From Siphonodentalium dalli (lineage: Eukaryota > Mollusca > Scaphopoda > Gadilida > Siphonodentaliidae), in the NCBI GenBank assembly GCA_032622095.1, contig CP136062.1, forward strand, positions 2,108,001 to 2,172,000: a DNA stretch of 64,000 bases, read 5' to 3'. Positions 46,466 through 61,400 of this stretch are shown piece after piece. The notes below the pieces were generated by a model. That model saw only the letters and a program-made list of their open reading frames with translations, ran no database searches and was not told where the DNA came from. The position numbers and the translations under genes were made by a program. The first letter of the stretch is position 1, and every line of letters starts with the position of its first letter.

Positions 46466-49400
46466 CTTCCATGTTTTACCATGGAAGTATATTGTTTTTG
46501 TGATTTTTATTTTTCTCTATTATTATTATTCTTTATTCTTCTTAGCAATTTTATAATGAGCATAGCTCAGTCAATACAAGAGTTAGAAAGCTAAAACTTT
46601 GTATGTATATATATGTATACAAACTCTAGTGCTTAGGCCTATTGAGAATCATGTCCTCACTTGATTTGCAGAGTTATCTCCCTTTATGTGAACAATTGGT
46701 GTTTTCAGAACTCCGAAAATATAAGGAGTACAGCACTGAAATTTGGTCGATACATACATCTTGATATCCACTGAATCATGAGCACATCACAAACTCTGTC
46801 CGTCTTTCCTCTCCAGAGTTATCTCCCATATATATGTCAACCTCGAAATGTTCTGATCGCCTGTTCTCACATAGCAAGAAAGATAGCTGGATTTAGTTTC
46901 TATGGTAGTGCTGGCCGTTGTCAATATACTTCACAAAAATAATTTGGACAGGGTCGGACTTACATTTTTTGGTTAGGGTGGGGGCGAAATTTTCGCAATT
47001 TTATTTTTGCGATGATTTCAACCATTTTTACTACCATGTATCTTTAGGACGTACTAATGATCCTCCTGAAAGAATTTTGTAAATCGGTTGAGAAATGTCC
47101 AAGTTACAGACCATCGAATATTATATTCATACATTGGCTGAGGAGAAAGTGGTTGTGAGCACAACTCCTCCTAAACGACGCAAATGAGCAGGATTTGGTT
47201 TATGTGAGCGTGTTACTCATAGAGAGAAGACGAACTGGTGCAATTTTTACCAAGATCCAAAAATATTTGTCCCTATTAGGGAGGGGGCAAAAATTGTAAT
47301 TTTTTTGTCGTCTTCGATTCGAACCAAAATTGTTGTGAAGTATCTATAGGACGTTCTGGGAGTACTCCAGACAGAATTTTGTAAATCGGTTGAAAAATGT
47401 AGAAATTGTGGCCCATTAATTCTTATAAAGTTTACACAAGATACACTATGGATTTAAATTCCTACAACCAATCGTCACTTTTTTGGTGTCATTCGATGGA
47501 GAATTTCTAGTACTTCTAAATAATTACCTACTTACCGTATTATATTGATGGAAGCCAGAGATAATCGAAATGTATACACTGAACAGCATATATATAGGCC
47601 TACATAGTAGAATATTGCCACAATATCTTACTAAAACCCTACTATATAATAAAGGGGCATCAATTGCGAACACAATGCCGCAAAAATTAGCTCGATATCT
47701 CGAAAATTGGCCGAGATATGGTGACTTTTCTACCCGCGTCACCTAATTCCGAGGTATGGGTGGGGGTCACACCAGAAGGTTCCAACTGAACACAGAAATG
47801 TCAAGAAACCGTACTATGGACATAACAATCAATTCCGCGCGATTTCCTAATTATACTTCCATGTTTTACATGGAAGTATATTGTTTTTGTGATTTTTATT
47901 TTTCTCTATTATTATTATTCTTTATTCTTCTTAGCAATTTTATAATGAGCATAGCTCAGTCAATACAAGAGTTAGAAAGCTAAAACTTTGTATGTATATA
48001 TATGTATACAAACTCTAGTGCTTAGGCCTATTGAGAATCATGTCCTCACTTGATTTGCAGAGTTATCTCCCTTTATGTGAACAATTGGTGTTTTCAGAAC
48101 TCCGAAAATATAAGGAGTACAGCACTGAAATTTGGTCGATACATACATCTTGATATCCACTGAATCATGAGCACATCACAAACTCTGTCCGTCTTTCCTC
48201 TCCAGAGTTATCTCCCATATATATGTCAACCTCGAAATGTTCTGATCGCCTGTTCTCACATAGCAAGAAAGATAGCTGGATTTAGTTTCTATGGTAGTGC
48301 TGGCCGTTGTCAATATACTTCACAAAAATAATTTGGACAGGGTCGGACTTACATTTTTTGGTTAGGGTGGGGGCGAAATTTTCGCAATTTTATTTTTGCG
48401 ATGATTTCAACCATTTTTACTACCATGTATCTTTAGGACGTACTAATGATCCTCCTGAAAGAATTTTGTAAATCGGTTGAGAAATGTCCAAGTTACAGAC
48501 CATCGAATATTATATTCATACATTGGCTGAGGAGAAAGTGGTTGTGAGCACAACTCCTCCTAAACGACGCAAATGAGCAGGATTTGGTTTATGTGAGCGT
48601 GTTACTCATAGAGAGAAGACGAACTGGTGCAATTTTTACCAAGATCCAAAAATATTTGTCCCTATTAGGGAGGGGGCAAAAATTGTAATTTTTTTGTCGT
48701 CTTCGATTCGAACCAAAATTGTTGTGAAGTATCTATAGGACGTTCTGGGAGTACTCCAGACAGAATTTTGTAAATCGGTTGAAAAATGTAGAAATTGTGG
48801 CCCATTAATTCTTATAAAGTTTACACAAGATACACTATGGATTTAAATTCCTACAACCAATCGTCACTTTTTTGGTGTCATTCGATGGAGAATTTCTAGT
48901 ACTTCTAAATAATTACCTACTTACCGTATTATATTGATGGAAGCCAGAGATAATCGAAATGTATACACTGAACAGCATATATATAGGCCTACATAGTAGA
49001 ATATTGCCACAATATCTTACTAAAACCCTACTATATAATAAAGGGGCATCAATTGCGAACACAATGCCGCAAAAATTAGCTCGATATCTCGAAAATTGGC
49101 CGAGATATGGTGACTTTTCTACCCGCGTCACCTAATTCCGAGGTATGGGTGGGGGTCACACCAGAAGGTTCCAACTGAACACAGAAATGTCAAGAAACCG
49201 TACTATGGACATAACAATCAATTCCGCGCGATTTCCTAATTATACTTCCATGTTTTACATGGAAGTATATTGTTTTTGTGATTTTTATTTTTCTCTATTA
49301 TTATTATTCTTTATTCTTCTTAGCAATTTTATAATGAGCATAGCTCAGTCAATACAAGAGTTAGAAAGCTAAAACTTTGTATGTATATATATGTATACAA

Positions 49401-52400
49401 ACTCTAGTGCTTAGGCCTATTGAGAATCATGTCCTTACTTGATTTGCAGAGTTATCTCCCTTTATGTGAACAATTGGTGTTTTCAGAACTCCGAAAATAT
49501 AAGGAGTACAGCACTGAAATTTGGTCGATACATACATCTTGATATCCACTGAATCATGAGCACATCACAAACTCTGTCCGTCTTTCCTCTCCAGAGTTAT
49601 CTCCCATATATATGTCAACCTCGAAATGTTCTGATCGCCTGTTCTCACATAGCAAGAAAGATAGCTGGATTTAGTTTCTATGGTAGTGCTGGCCGTTGTC
49701 AATATACTTCACAAAAATAATTTGGACAGGGTCGGACTTACATTTTTTGGTTAGGGTGGGGGCGAAATTTTCGCAATTTTATTTTTGCGATGATTTCAAC
49801 CATTTTTACTACCATGTATCTTTAGGACGTACTAATGATCCTCCTGAAAGAATTTTGTAAATCGGTTGAGAAATGTCCAAGTTACAGACCATCGAATATT
49901 ATATTCATACATTGGCTGAGGAGAAAGTGGTTGTGAGCACAACTCCTCCTAAACGACGCAAATGAGCAGGATTTGGTTTATGTGAGCGTGTTACTCATAG
50001 AGAGAAGACGAACTGGTGCAATTTTTACCAAGATCCAAAAATATTTGTCCCTATTAGGGAGGGGGCAAAAATTGTAATTTTTTTGTCGTCTTCGATTCGA
50101 ACCAAAATTGTTGTGAAGTATCTATAGGACGTTCTGGGAGTACTCCAGACAGAATTTTGTAAATCGGTTGAAAAATGTAGAAATTGTGGCCCATTAATTC
50201 TTATAAAGTTTACACAAGATACACTATGGATTTAAATTCCTACAACCAATCGTCACTTTTTTGGTGTCATTCGATGGAGAATTTCTAGTACTTCTAAATA
50301 ATTACCTACTTACCGTATTATATTGATGGAAGCCAGAGATAATCGAAATGTATACACTGAACAGCATATATATAGGCCTACATAGTAGAATATTGCCACA
50401 ATATCTTACTAAAACCCTACTATATAATAAAGGGGCATCAATTGCGAACACAATGCCGCAAAAATTAGCTCGATATCTCGAAAATTGGCCGAGATATGGT
50501 GACTTTTCTACCCGCGTCACCTAATTCCGAGGTATGGGTGGGGGTCACACCAGAAGGTTCCAACTGAACACAGAAATGTCAAGAAACCGTACTATGGACA
50601 TAACAATCAATTCCGCGCGATTTCCTAATTATACTTCCATGTTTTACATGGAAGTATATTGTTTTTGTGATTTTTATTTTTCTCTATTATTATTATTCTT
50701 TATTCTTCTTAGCAATTTTATAATGAGCATAGCTCAGTCAATACAAGAGTTAGAAAGCTAAAACTTTGTATGTATATATATGTATACAAACTCTAGTGCT
50801 TAGGCCTATTGAGAATCATGTCCTCACTTGATTTGCAGAGTTATCTCCCTTTATGTGAACAATTGGTGTTTTCAGAACTCCGAAAATATAAGGAGTACAG
50901 CACTGAAATTTGGTCGATACATACATCTTGATATCCACTGAATCATGAGCACATCACAAACTCTGTCCGTCTTTCCTCTCCAGAGTTATCTCCCATATAT
51001 ATGTCAACCTCGAAATGTTCTGATCGCCTGTTCTCACATAGCAAGAAAGATAGCTGGATTTAGTTTCTATGGTAGTGCTGGCCGTTGTCAATATACTTCA
51101 CAAAAATAATTTGGACAGGGTCGGACTTACATTTTTTGGTTAGGGTGGGGGCGAAATTTTCGCAATTTTATTTTTGCGATGATTTCAACCATTTTTACTA
51201 CCATGTATCTTTAGGACGTACTAATGATCCTCCTGAAAGAATTTTGTAAATCGGTTGAGAAATGTCCAAGTTACAGACCATCGAATATTATATTCATACA
51301 TTGGCTGAGGAGAAAGTGGTTGTGAGCACAACTCCTCCTAAACGACGCAAATGAGCAGGATTTGGTTTATGTGAGCGTGTTACTCATAGAGAGAAGACGA
51401 ACTGGTGCAATTTTTACCAAGATCCAAAAATATTTGTCCCTATTAGGGAGGGGGCAAAAATTGTAATTTTTTTGTCGTCTTCGATTCGAACCAAAATTGT
51501 TGTGAAGTATCTATAGGACGTTCTGGGAGTACTCCAGACAGAATTTTGTAAATCGGTTGAAAAATGTAGAAATTGTGGCCCATTAATTCTTATAAAGTTT
51601 ACACAAGATACACTATGGATTTAAATTCCTACAACCAATCGTCACTTTTTTGGTGTCATTCGATGGAGAATTTCTAGTACTTCTAAATAATTACCTACTT
51701 ACCGTATTATATTGATGGAAGCCAGAGATAATCGAAATGTATACACTGAACAGCATATATATAGGCCTACATAGTAGAATATTGCCACAATATCTTACTA
51801 AAACCCTACTATATAATAAAGGGGCATCAATTGCGAACACAATGCCGCAAAAATTAGCTCGATATCTCGAAAATTGGCCGAGATATGGTGACTTTTCTAC
51901 CCGCGTCACCTAATTCCGAGGTATGGGTGGGGGTCACACCAGAAGGTTCCAACTGAACACAGAAATGTCAAGAAACCGTACTATGGACATAACAATCAAT
52001 TCCGCGCGATTTCCTAATTATACTTCCATGTTTTACATGGAAGTATATTGTTTTTGTGATTTTTATTTTTCTCTATTATTATTATTCTTTATTCTTCTTA
52101 GCAATTTTATAATGAGCATAGCTCAGTCAATACAAGAGTTAGAAAGCTAAAACTTTGTATGTATATATATGTATACAAACTCTAGTGCTTAGGCCTATTG
52201 AGAATCATGTCCTCACTTGATTTGCAGAGTTATCTCCCTTTATGTGAACAATTGGTGTTTTCAGAACTCCGAAAATATAAGGAGTACAGCACTGAAATTT
52301 GGTCGATACATACATCTTGATATCCACTGAATCATGAGCACATCACAAACTCTGTCCGTCTTTCCTCTCCAGAGTTATCTCCCATATATATGTCAACCTC

Positions 52401-55400
52401 GAAATGTTCTGATCGCCTGTTCTCACATAGCAAGAAAGATAGCTGGATTTAGTTTCTATGGTAGTGCTGGCCGTTGTCAATATACTTCACAAAAATAATT
52501 TGGACAGGGTCGGACTTACATTTTTTGGTTAGGGTGGGGGCGAAATTTTCGCAATTTTATTTTTGCGATGATTTCAACCATTTTACTACCATGTATCTTT
52601 AGGACGTACTAATGATCCTCCTGAAAGAATTTTGTAAATCGGTTGAGAAATGTCCAAGTTACAGACCATCGAATATTATATTCATACATTGGCTGAGGAG
52701 AAAGTGGTTGTGAGCACAACTCCTCCTAAACGACGCAAATGAGCAGGATTTGGTTTATGTGAGCGTGTTACTCATAGAGAGAAGACGAACTGGTGCAATT
52801 TTTACCAAGATCCAAAAATATTTGTCCCTATTAGGGAGGGGGCAAAAATTGTAATTTTTTTGTCGTCTTCGATTCGAACCAAAATTGTTGTGAAGTATCT
52901 ATAGGACGTTCTGGGAGTACTCCAGACAGAATTTTGTAAATCGGTTGAAAAATGTAGAAATTGTGGCCCATTAATTCTTATAAAGTTTACACAAGATACA
53001 CTATGGATTTAAATTCCTACAACCAATCGTCACTTTTTTGGTGTCATTCGATGGAGAATTTCTAGTACTTCTAAATAATTACCTACTTACCGTATTATAT
53101 TGATGGAAGCCAGAGATAATCGAAATGTATACACTGAACAGCATATATATAGGCCTACATAGTAGAATATTGCCACAATATCTTACTAAAACCCTACTAT
53201 ATAATAAAGGGGCATCAATTGCGAACACAATGCCGCAAAAATTAGCTCGATATCTCGAAAATTGGCCGAGATATGGTGACTTTTCTACCCGCGTCACCTA
53301 ATTCCGAGGTATGGGTGGGGGTCACACCAGAAGGTTCCAACTGAACACAGAAATGTCAAGAAACCGTACTATGGACATAACAATCAATTCCGCGCGATTT
53401 CCTAATTATACTTCCATGTTTTACATGGAAGTATATTGTTTTTGTGATTTTTATTTTTCTCTATTATTATTATTCTTTAATCTTCTTAGCAATTTTATAA
53501 TGAGCATAGCTCAGTCAATACAAGAGTTAGAAAGCTAAAACTTTGTATGTATATATATGTATACAAACTCTAGTGCTTAGGCCTATTGAGAATCATGTCC
53601 TCACTTGATTTGCAGAGTTATCTCCCTTTATGTGAACAATTGGTGTTTTCAGAACTCCGAAAATATAAGGAGTACAGCACTGAAATTTGGTCGATACATA
53701 CATCTTGATATCCACTGAATCATGAGCACATCACAAACTCTGTCCGTCTTTCCTCTCCAGAGTTATCTCCCATATATATGTCAACCTCGAAATGTTCTGA
53801 TCGCCTGTTCTCACATAGCAAGAAAGATAGCTGGATTTAGTTTCTATGGTAGTGCTGGCCGTTGTCAATATACTTCACAAAAATAATTTGGACAGGGTCG
53901 GACTTACATTTTTTGGTTAGGGTGGGGGCGAAATTTTCGCAATTTTATTTTTGCGATGATTTCAACCATTTTACTACCATGTATCTTTAGGACGTACTAA
54001 TGATCCTCCTGAAAGAATTTTGTAAATCGGTTGAGAAATGTCCAAGTTACAGACCATCGAATATTATATTCATACATTGGCTGAGGAGAAAGTGGTTGTG
54101 AGCACAACTCCTCCTAAACGACGCAAATGAGCAGGATTTGGTTTATGTGAGCGTGTTACTCATAGAGAGAAGACGAACTGGTGCAATTTTTACCAAGATC
54201 CAAAAATATTTGTCCCTATTAGGGAGGGGGCAAAAATTGTAATTTTTTTGTCGTCTTCGATTCGAACCAAAATTGTTGTGAAGTATCTATAGGACGTTCT
54301 GGGAGTACTCCAGACAGAATTTTGTAAATCGGTTGAAAAATGTAGAAATTGTGGCCCATTAATTCTTATAAAGTTTACACAAGATACACTATGGATTTAA
54401 ATTCCTACAACCAATCGTCACTTTTTTGGTGTCATTCGATGGAGAATTTCTAGTACTTCTAAATAATTACCTACTTACCGTATTATATTGATGGAAGCCA
54501 GAGATAATCGAAATGTATACACTGAACAGCATATATATAGGCCTACATAGTAGAATATTGCCACAATATCTTACTAAAACCCTACTATATAATAAAGGGG
54601 CGTCAATTGCGAACACAATGCCGCAAAAATTAGCTCGATATCTCGAAAATTGGCCGAGATATGGTGACTTTTCTACCCGCGTCACCTAATTCCGAGGTAT
54701 GGGTGGGGGTCACACCAGAAGGTTCCAACTGAACACAGAAATGTCAAGAAACCGTACTATGGACATAACAATCAATTCCGCGCGATTTCCTAATTATACT
54801 TCCATGTTTTACATGGAAGTATATTGTTTTTGTGATTTTTATTTTTCTCTATTATTATTATTCTTTATTCTTCTTAGCAATTTTATAATGAGCATAGCTC
54901 AGTCAATACAAGAGTTAGAAAGCTAAAACTTTGTATGTATATATATGTATACAAACTCTAGTGCTTAGGCCTATTGAGAATTATGTCCTCACTTGATTTG
55001 CAGAGTTATCTCCCTTTATGTGAACAATTGGTGTTTTCAGAACTCCGAAAATATAAGGAGTACAGCACTGAAATTTGGTCGATACATACATCTTCATATC
55101 CACTGAATCATGAGCACATCACAAACTCTGTCCGTCTTTCCTCTCCAGAGTTATCTCCCATATATATGTCAACCTCGAAATGTTCTGATCGCCTGTTCTC
55201 ACATAGCAAGAAAGATAGCTGGATTTAGTTTCTATGGTAGTGCTGGCCGTTGTCAATATACTTCACAAAAATAATTTGGACAGGGTCGGACTTACATTTT
55301 TTGGTTAGGGTGGGGGCGAAATTTTCGCAATTTTATTTTTGCGATGATTTCAACCATTTTTACTACCATGTATCTTTAGGACGTACTAATGATCCTCCTG

Positions 55401-58400
55401 AAAGAATTTTGTAAATCGGTTGAGAAATGTCCAAGTTACAGACCATCGAATATTATATTCATACATTGGCTGAGGAGAAAGTGGTTGTGAGCACAACTCC
55501 TCCTAAACGACGCAAATGAGCAGGATTTGGTTTATGTGAGCGTGTTACTCATAGAGAGAAGACGAACTGGTGCAATTTTTACCAAGATCCAAAAATATTT
55601 GTCCCTATTAGGGAGGGGGCAAAAATTGTAATTTTTTTGTCGTCTTCGATTCGAACCAAAATTGTTGTGAAGTATCTATAGGACGTTCTGGGAGTACTCC
55701 AGACAGAATTTTGTAAATCGGTTGAAAAATGTAGAAATTGTGGCCCATTAATTCTTATAAAGTTTACACAAGATACACTATGGATTTAAATTCCTACAAC
55801 CAATCGTCACTTTTTTGGTGTCATTCGATGGAGAATTTCTAGTACTTCTAAATAATTACCTACTTACCGTATTATATTGATGGAAGCCAGAGATAATCGA
55901 AATGTATACACTGAACAGCATATATATAGGCCTACATAGTAGAATATTGCCACAATATCTTACTAAAACCCTACTATATAATAAAGGGGCATCAATTGCG
56001 AACACAATGCCGCAAAAATTAGCTCGATATCTCGAAAATTGGCCGAGATATGGTGACTTTTCTACCCGCGTCACCTAATTCCGAGGTATGGGTGGGGGTC
56101 ACACCAGAAGGTTCCAACTGAACACAGAAATGTCAAGAAACCGTACTATGGACATAACAATCAATTCCGCGCGATTTCCTAATTATACTTCCATGTTTTA
56201 CATGGAAGTATATTGTTTTTGTGATTTTTATTTTTCTCTATTATTATTATTCTTTATTCTTCTTAGCAATTTTATAATGAGCATAGCTCAGTCAATACAA
56301 GAGTTAGAAAGCTAAAACTTTGTATGTATATATATGTATACAAACTCTAGTGCTTAGGCCTATTGAGAATCATGTCCTCACTTGATTTGCAGAGTTATCT
56401 CCCTTTATGTGAACAATTGGTGTTTTCAGAACTCCGAAAATATAAGGAGTACAGCACTGAAATTTGGTCGATACATACATCTTGATATCCACTGAATCAT
56501 GAGCACATCACAAACTCTGTCCGTCTTTCCTCTCCAGAGTTATCTCCCATATATATGTCAACCTCGAAATGTTCTGATCGCCTGTTCTCACATAGCAAGA
56601 AAGATAGCTGGATTTAGTTTCTATCGTAGTGCTGGCCGTTGTCAATATACTTCACAAAAATAATTTGGACAGGGTCGGACTTACATTTTTTGGTTAGGGT
56701 GGGGGCGAAATTTTCGCAATTTTATTTTTGCGATGATTTCAACCATTTTTACTACCATGTATCTTTATGACGTACTAATGATCCTCCTGAAAGAATTTTG
56801 TAAATCGGTTGAGAAATGTCCAAGTTACAGACCATCGAATATTATATTCATACATTGGCTGAGGAGAAAGTGGTTGTGAGCACAACTCCTCCTAAACGAC
56901 GCAAATGAGCAGGATTTGGTTTATGTGAGCGTGTTACTCATAGAGAGAAGACGAACTGGTGCAATTTTTACCAAGATCCAAAAATATTTGTCCCTATTAG
57001 GGAGGGGGCAAAAATTGTAATTTTTTTGTCGTCTTCGATTCGAACCAAAATTGTTGTGAAGTATCTATAGGACGTTCTGGGAGTACTCCAGACAGAATTT
57101 TGTAAATCGGTTGAAAAATGTAGAAATTGTGGCCCATTAATTCTTATAAAGTTTACACAAGATACACTATGGATTTAAATTCCTACAACCAATCGTCACT
57201 TTTTTGGTGTCATTCGATGGAGAATTTCTAGTACTTCTAAATAATTACCTACTTACCGTATTATATTGATGGAAGCCAGAGATAATCGAAATGTATACAC
57301 TGAACAGCATATATATAGGCCTACATAGTAGAATATTGCCACAATATCTTACTAAAACCCTACTATATAATAAAGGGGCATCAATTGCGAACACAATGCC
57401 GCAAAAATTAGCTCGATATCTCGAAAATTGGCCGAGATATGGTGACTTTTCTACCCGCGTCACCTAATTCCGAGGTATGGGTGGGGGTCACACCAGAAGG
57501 TTCCAACTGAACACAGAAATGTCAAGAAACCGTACTATGGACATAACAATCAATTCCGCGCGATTTCCTAATTATACTTCCATGTTTTACATGGAAGTAT
57601 ATTGTTTTTGTGATTTTTATTTTTCTCTATTATTATTATTCTTTATTCTTCTTAGCAATTTTATAATGAGCATAGCTCAGTCAATACAAGAGTTAGAAAG
57701 CTAAAACTTTGTATGTATATATATGTATACAAACTCTAGTGCTTAGGCCTATTGAGAATCATGTCCTCACTTGATTTGCAGAGTTATCTCCCTTTATGTG
57801 AACAATTGGTGTTTTCAGAACTCCGAAAATATAAGGAGTACAGCACTGAAATTTGGTCGATACATACATCTTGATATCCACTGAATCATGAGCACATCAC
57901 AAACTCTGTCCGTCTTTCCTCTCCAGAGTTATCTCCCATATATATGTCAACCTCGAAATGTTCTGATCGCCTGTTCTCACATAGCAAGAAAGATAGCTGG
58001 ATTTAGTTTCTATCGTAGTGCTGGCCGTTGTCAATATACTTCACAAAAATAATTTGGACAGGGTCGGACTTACATTTTTTGGTTAGGGTGGGGGCGAAAT
58101 TTTCGCAATTTTATTTTTGCGATGATTTCAACCATTTTTACTACCATGTATCTTTAGGACGTACTAATGATCCTCCTGAAAGAATTTTGTAAATCGGTTG
58201 AGAAATGTCCAAGTTACAGACCATCGAATATTATATTCATACATTGGCTGAGGAGAAAGTGGTTGTGAGCACAACTCCTCCTAAACGACGCAAATGAGCA
58301 GGATTTGGTTTATGTGAGCGTGTTACTCATAGAGAGAAGACGAACTGGTGCAATTTTTACCAAGATCCAAAAATATTTGTCCCTATTAGGGAGGGGGCAA

Positions 58401-61400
58401 AAATTGTAATTTTTTTGTCGTCTTCGATTCGAACCAAAATTGTTGTGAAGTATCTATAGGACGTTCTGGGAGTACTCCAGACAGAATTTTGTAAATCGGT
58501 TGAAAAATGTAGAAATTGTGGCCCATTAATTCTTATAAAGTTTACACAAGATACACTATGGATTTAAATTCCTACAACCAATCGTCACTTTTTTGGTGTC
58601 ATTCGATGGAGAATTTCTAGTACTTCTAAATAATTACCTACTTACCGTATTATATTGATGGAAGCCAGAGATAATCGAAATGTATACACTGAACAGCATA
58701 TATATAGGCCTACATAGTAGAATATTGCCACAATATCTTACTAAAACCCTACTATATAATAAAGGGGCATCAATTGCGAACACAATGCCGCAAAAATTAG
58801 CTCGATATCTCGAAAATTGGCCGAGATATGGTGACTTTTCTACCCGCGTCACCTAATTCCGAGGTATGGGTGGGGGTCACACCAGAAGGTTCCAACTGAA
58901 CACAGAAATGTCAAGAAACCGTACTATGGACATAACAATCAATTCCGCGCGATTTCCTAATTATACTTCCATGTTTTACATGGAAGTATATTGTTTTTGT
59001 GATTTTTATTTTTCTCTATTATTATTATTCTTTATTCTTCTTAGCAATTTTATAATGAGCATAGCTCAGTCAATACAAGAGTTAGAAAGCTAAAACTTTG
59101 TATGTATATATATGTATACAAACTCTAGTGCTTAGGCCTATTGAGAATCATGTCCTCACTTGATTTGCAGAGTTATCTCCCTTTATGTGAACAATTGGTG
59201 TTTTCAGAACTCCGAAAATATAAGGAGTACAGCACTGAAATTTGGTCGATACATACATCTTGATATCCACTGAATCATGAGCACATCACAAACTCTGTCC
59301 GTCTTTCCTCTCCAGAGTTATCTCCCATATATATGTCAACCTCGAAATGTTCTGATCGCCTGTTCTCACATAGCAAGAAAGATAGCTGGATTTAGTTTCT
59401 ATGGTAGTGCTGGCCGTTGTCAATATACTTCACAAAAATAATTTGGACAGGGTCGGACTTACATTTTTTGGTTAGGGTGGGGGCGAAATTTTCGCAATTT
59501 TATTTTTGCGATGATTTCAACCATTTTTACTACCATGTATCTTTAGGACGTACTAATGATCCTCCTGAAAGAATTTTGTAAATCGGTTGAGAAATGTCCA
59601 AGTTACAGACCATCGAATATTATATTCATACATTGGCTGAGGAGAAAGTGGTTGTGAGCACAACTCCTCCTAAACGACGCAAATGAGCAGGATTTGGTTT
59701 ATGTGAGCGTGTTACTCATAGAGAGAAGACGAACTGGTGCAATTTTTACCAAGATCCAAAAATATTTGTCCCTATTAGGGAGGGGGCAAAAATTGTAATT
59801 TTTTTGTCGTCTTCGATTCGAACCAAAATTGTTGTGAAGTATCTATAGGACGTTCTGGGAGTACTCCAGACAGAATTTTGTAAATCGGTTGAAAAATGTA
59901 GAAATTGTGGCCCATTAATTCTTATAAAGTTTACACAAGATACACTATGGATTTAAATTCCTACAACCAATCGTCACTTTTTTGGTGTCATTCGATGGAG
60001 AATTTCTAGTACTTCTAAATAATTACCTACTTACCGTATTATATTGATGGAAGCCAGAGATAATCGAAATGTATACACTGAACAGCATATATATAGGCCT
60101 ACATAGTAGAATATTGCCACAATATCTTACTAAAACCCTACTATATAATAAAGGGGCATCAATTGCGAACACAATGCCGCAAAAATTAGCTCGATATCTC
60201 GAAAATTGGCCGAGATATGGTGACTTTTCTACCCGCGTCACCTAATTCCGAGGTATGGGTGGGGGTCACACCAGAAGGTTCCAACTGAACACAGAAATGT
60301 CAAGAAACCGTACTATGGACATAACAATCAATTCCGCGCGATTTCCTAATTATACTTCCATGTTTTACATGGAAGTATATTGTTTTTGTGATTTTTATTT
60401 TTCTCTATTATTATTATTCTTTATTCTTCTTAGCAATTTTATAATGAGCATAGCTCAGTCAATACAAGAGTTAGAAAGCTAAAACTTTGTATGTATATAT
60501 ATGTATACAAACTCTAGTGCTTAGGCCTATTGAGAATCATGTCCTCACTTGATTTGCAGAGTTATCTCCCTTTATGTGAACAATTGGTGTTTTCAGAACT
60601 CCGAAAATATAAGGAGTACAGCACTGAAATTTGGTCGATACATACATCTTGATATCCACTGAATCATGAGCACATCACAAACTCTGTCCGTCTTTCCTCT
60701 CCAGAGTTATCTCCCATATATATGTCAACCTCGAAATGTTCTGATCGCCTGTTCTCACATAGCAAGAAAGATAGCTGGATTTAGTTTCTATGGTAGTGCT
60801 GGCCGTTGTCAATATACTTCACAAAAATAATTTGGACAGGGTCGGACTTACATTTTTTGGTTAGGGTGGGGGCGAAATTTTCGCAATTTTATTTTTGCGA
60901 TGATTTCAACCATTTTTACTACCATGTATCTTTAGGACGTACTAATGATCCTCCTGAAAGAATTTTGTAAATCGGTTGAGAAATGTCCAAGTTACAGACC
61001 ATCGAATATTATATTCATACATTGGCTGAGGAGAAAGTGGTTGTGAGCACAACTCCTCCTAAACGACGCAAATGAGCAGGATTTGGTTTATGTGAGCGTG
61101 TTACTCATAGAGAGAAGACGAACTGGTGCAATTTTTACCAAGATCCAAAAATATTTGTCCCTATTAGGGAGGGGGCAAAAATTGTAATTTTTTTGTCGTC
61201 TTCGATTCGAACCAAAATTGTTGTGAAGTATCTATAGGACGTTCTGGGAGTACTCCAGACAGAATTTTGTAAATCGGTTGAAAAATGTAGAAATTGTGGC
61301 CCATTAATTCTTATAAAGTTTACACAAGATACACTATGGATTTAAATTCCTACAACCAATCGTCACTTTTTTGGTGTCATTCGATGGAGAATTTCTAGTA

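Noticed and set aside
46545-46760. tRNA-like start (GCATAGCTCAGTC) in each 1389-bp unit
   Set aside because: It resembles a tRNA box A, but the nearest box-B-like word (GGTCGATAC) is about 180 bp away and no cloverleaf can be drawn. The homologous spot in sister families reads differently (AACCCTTATATCTCAGG), so the match is chance.
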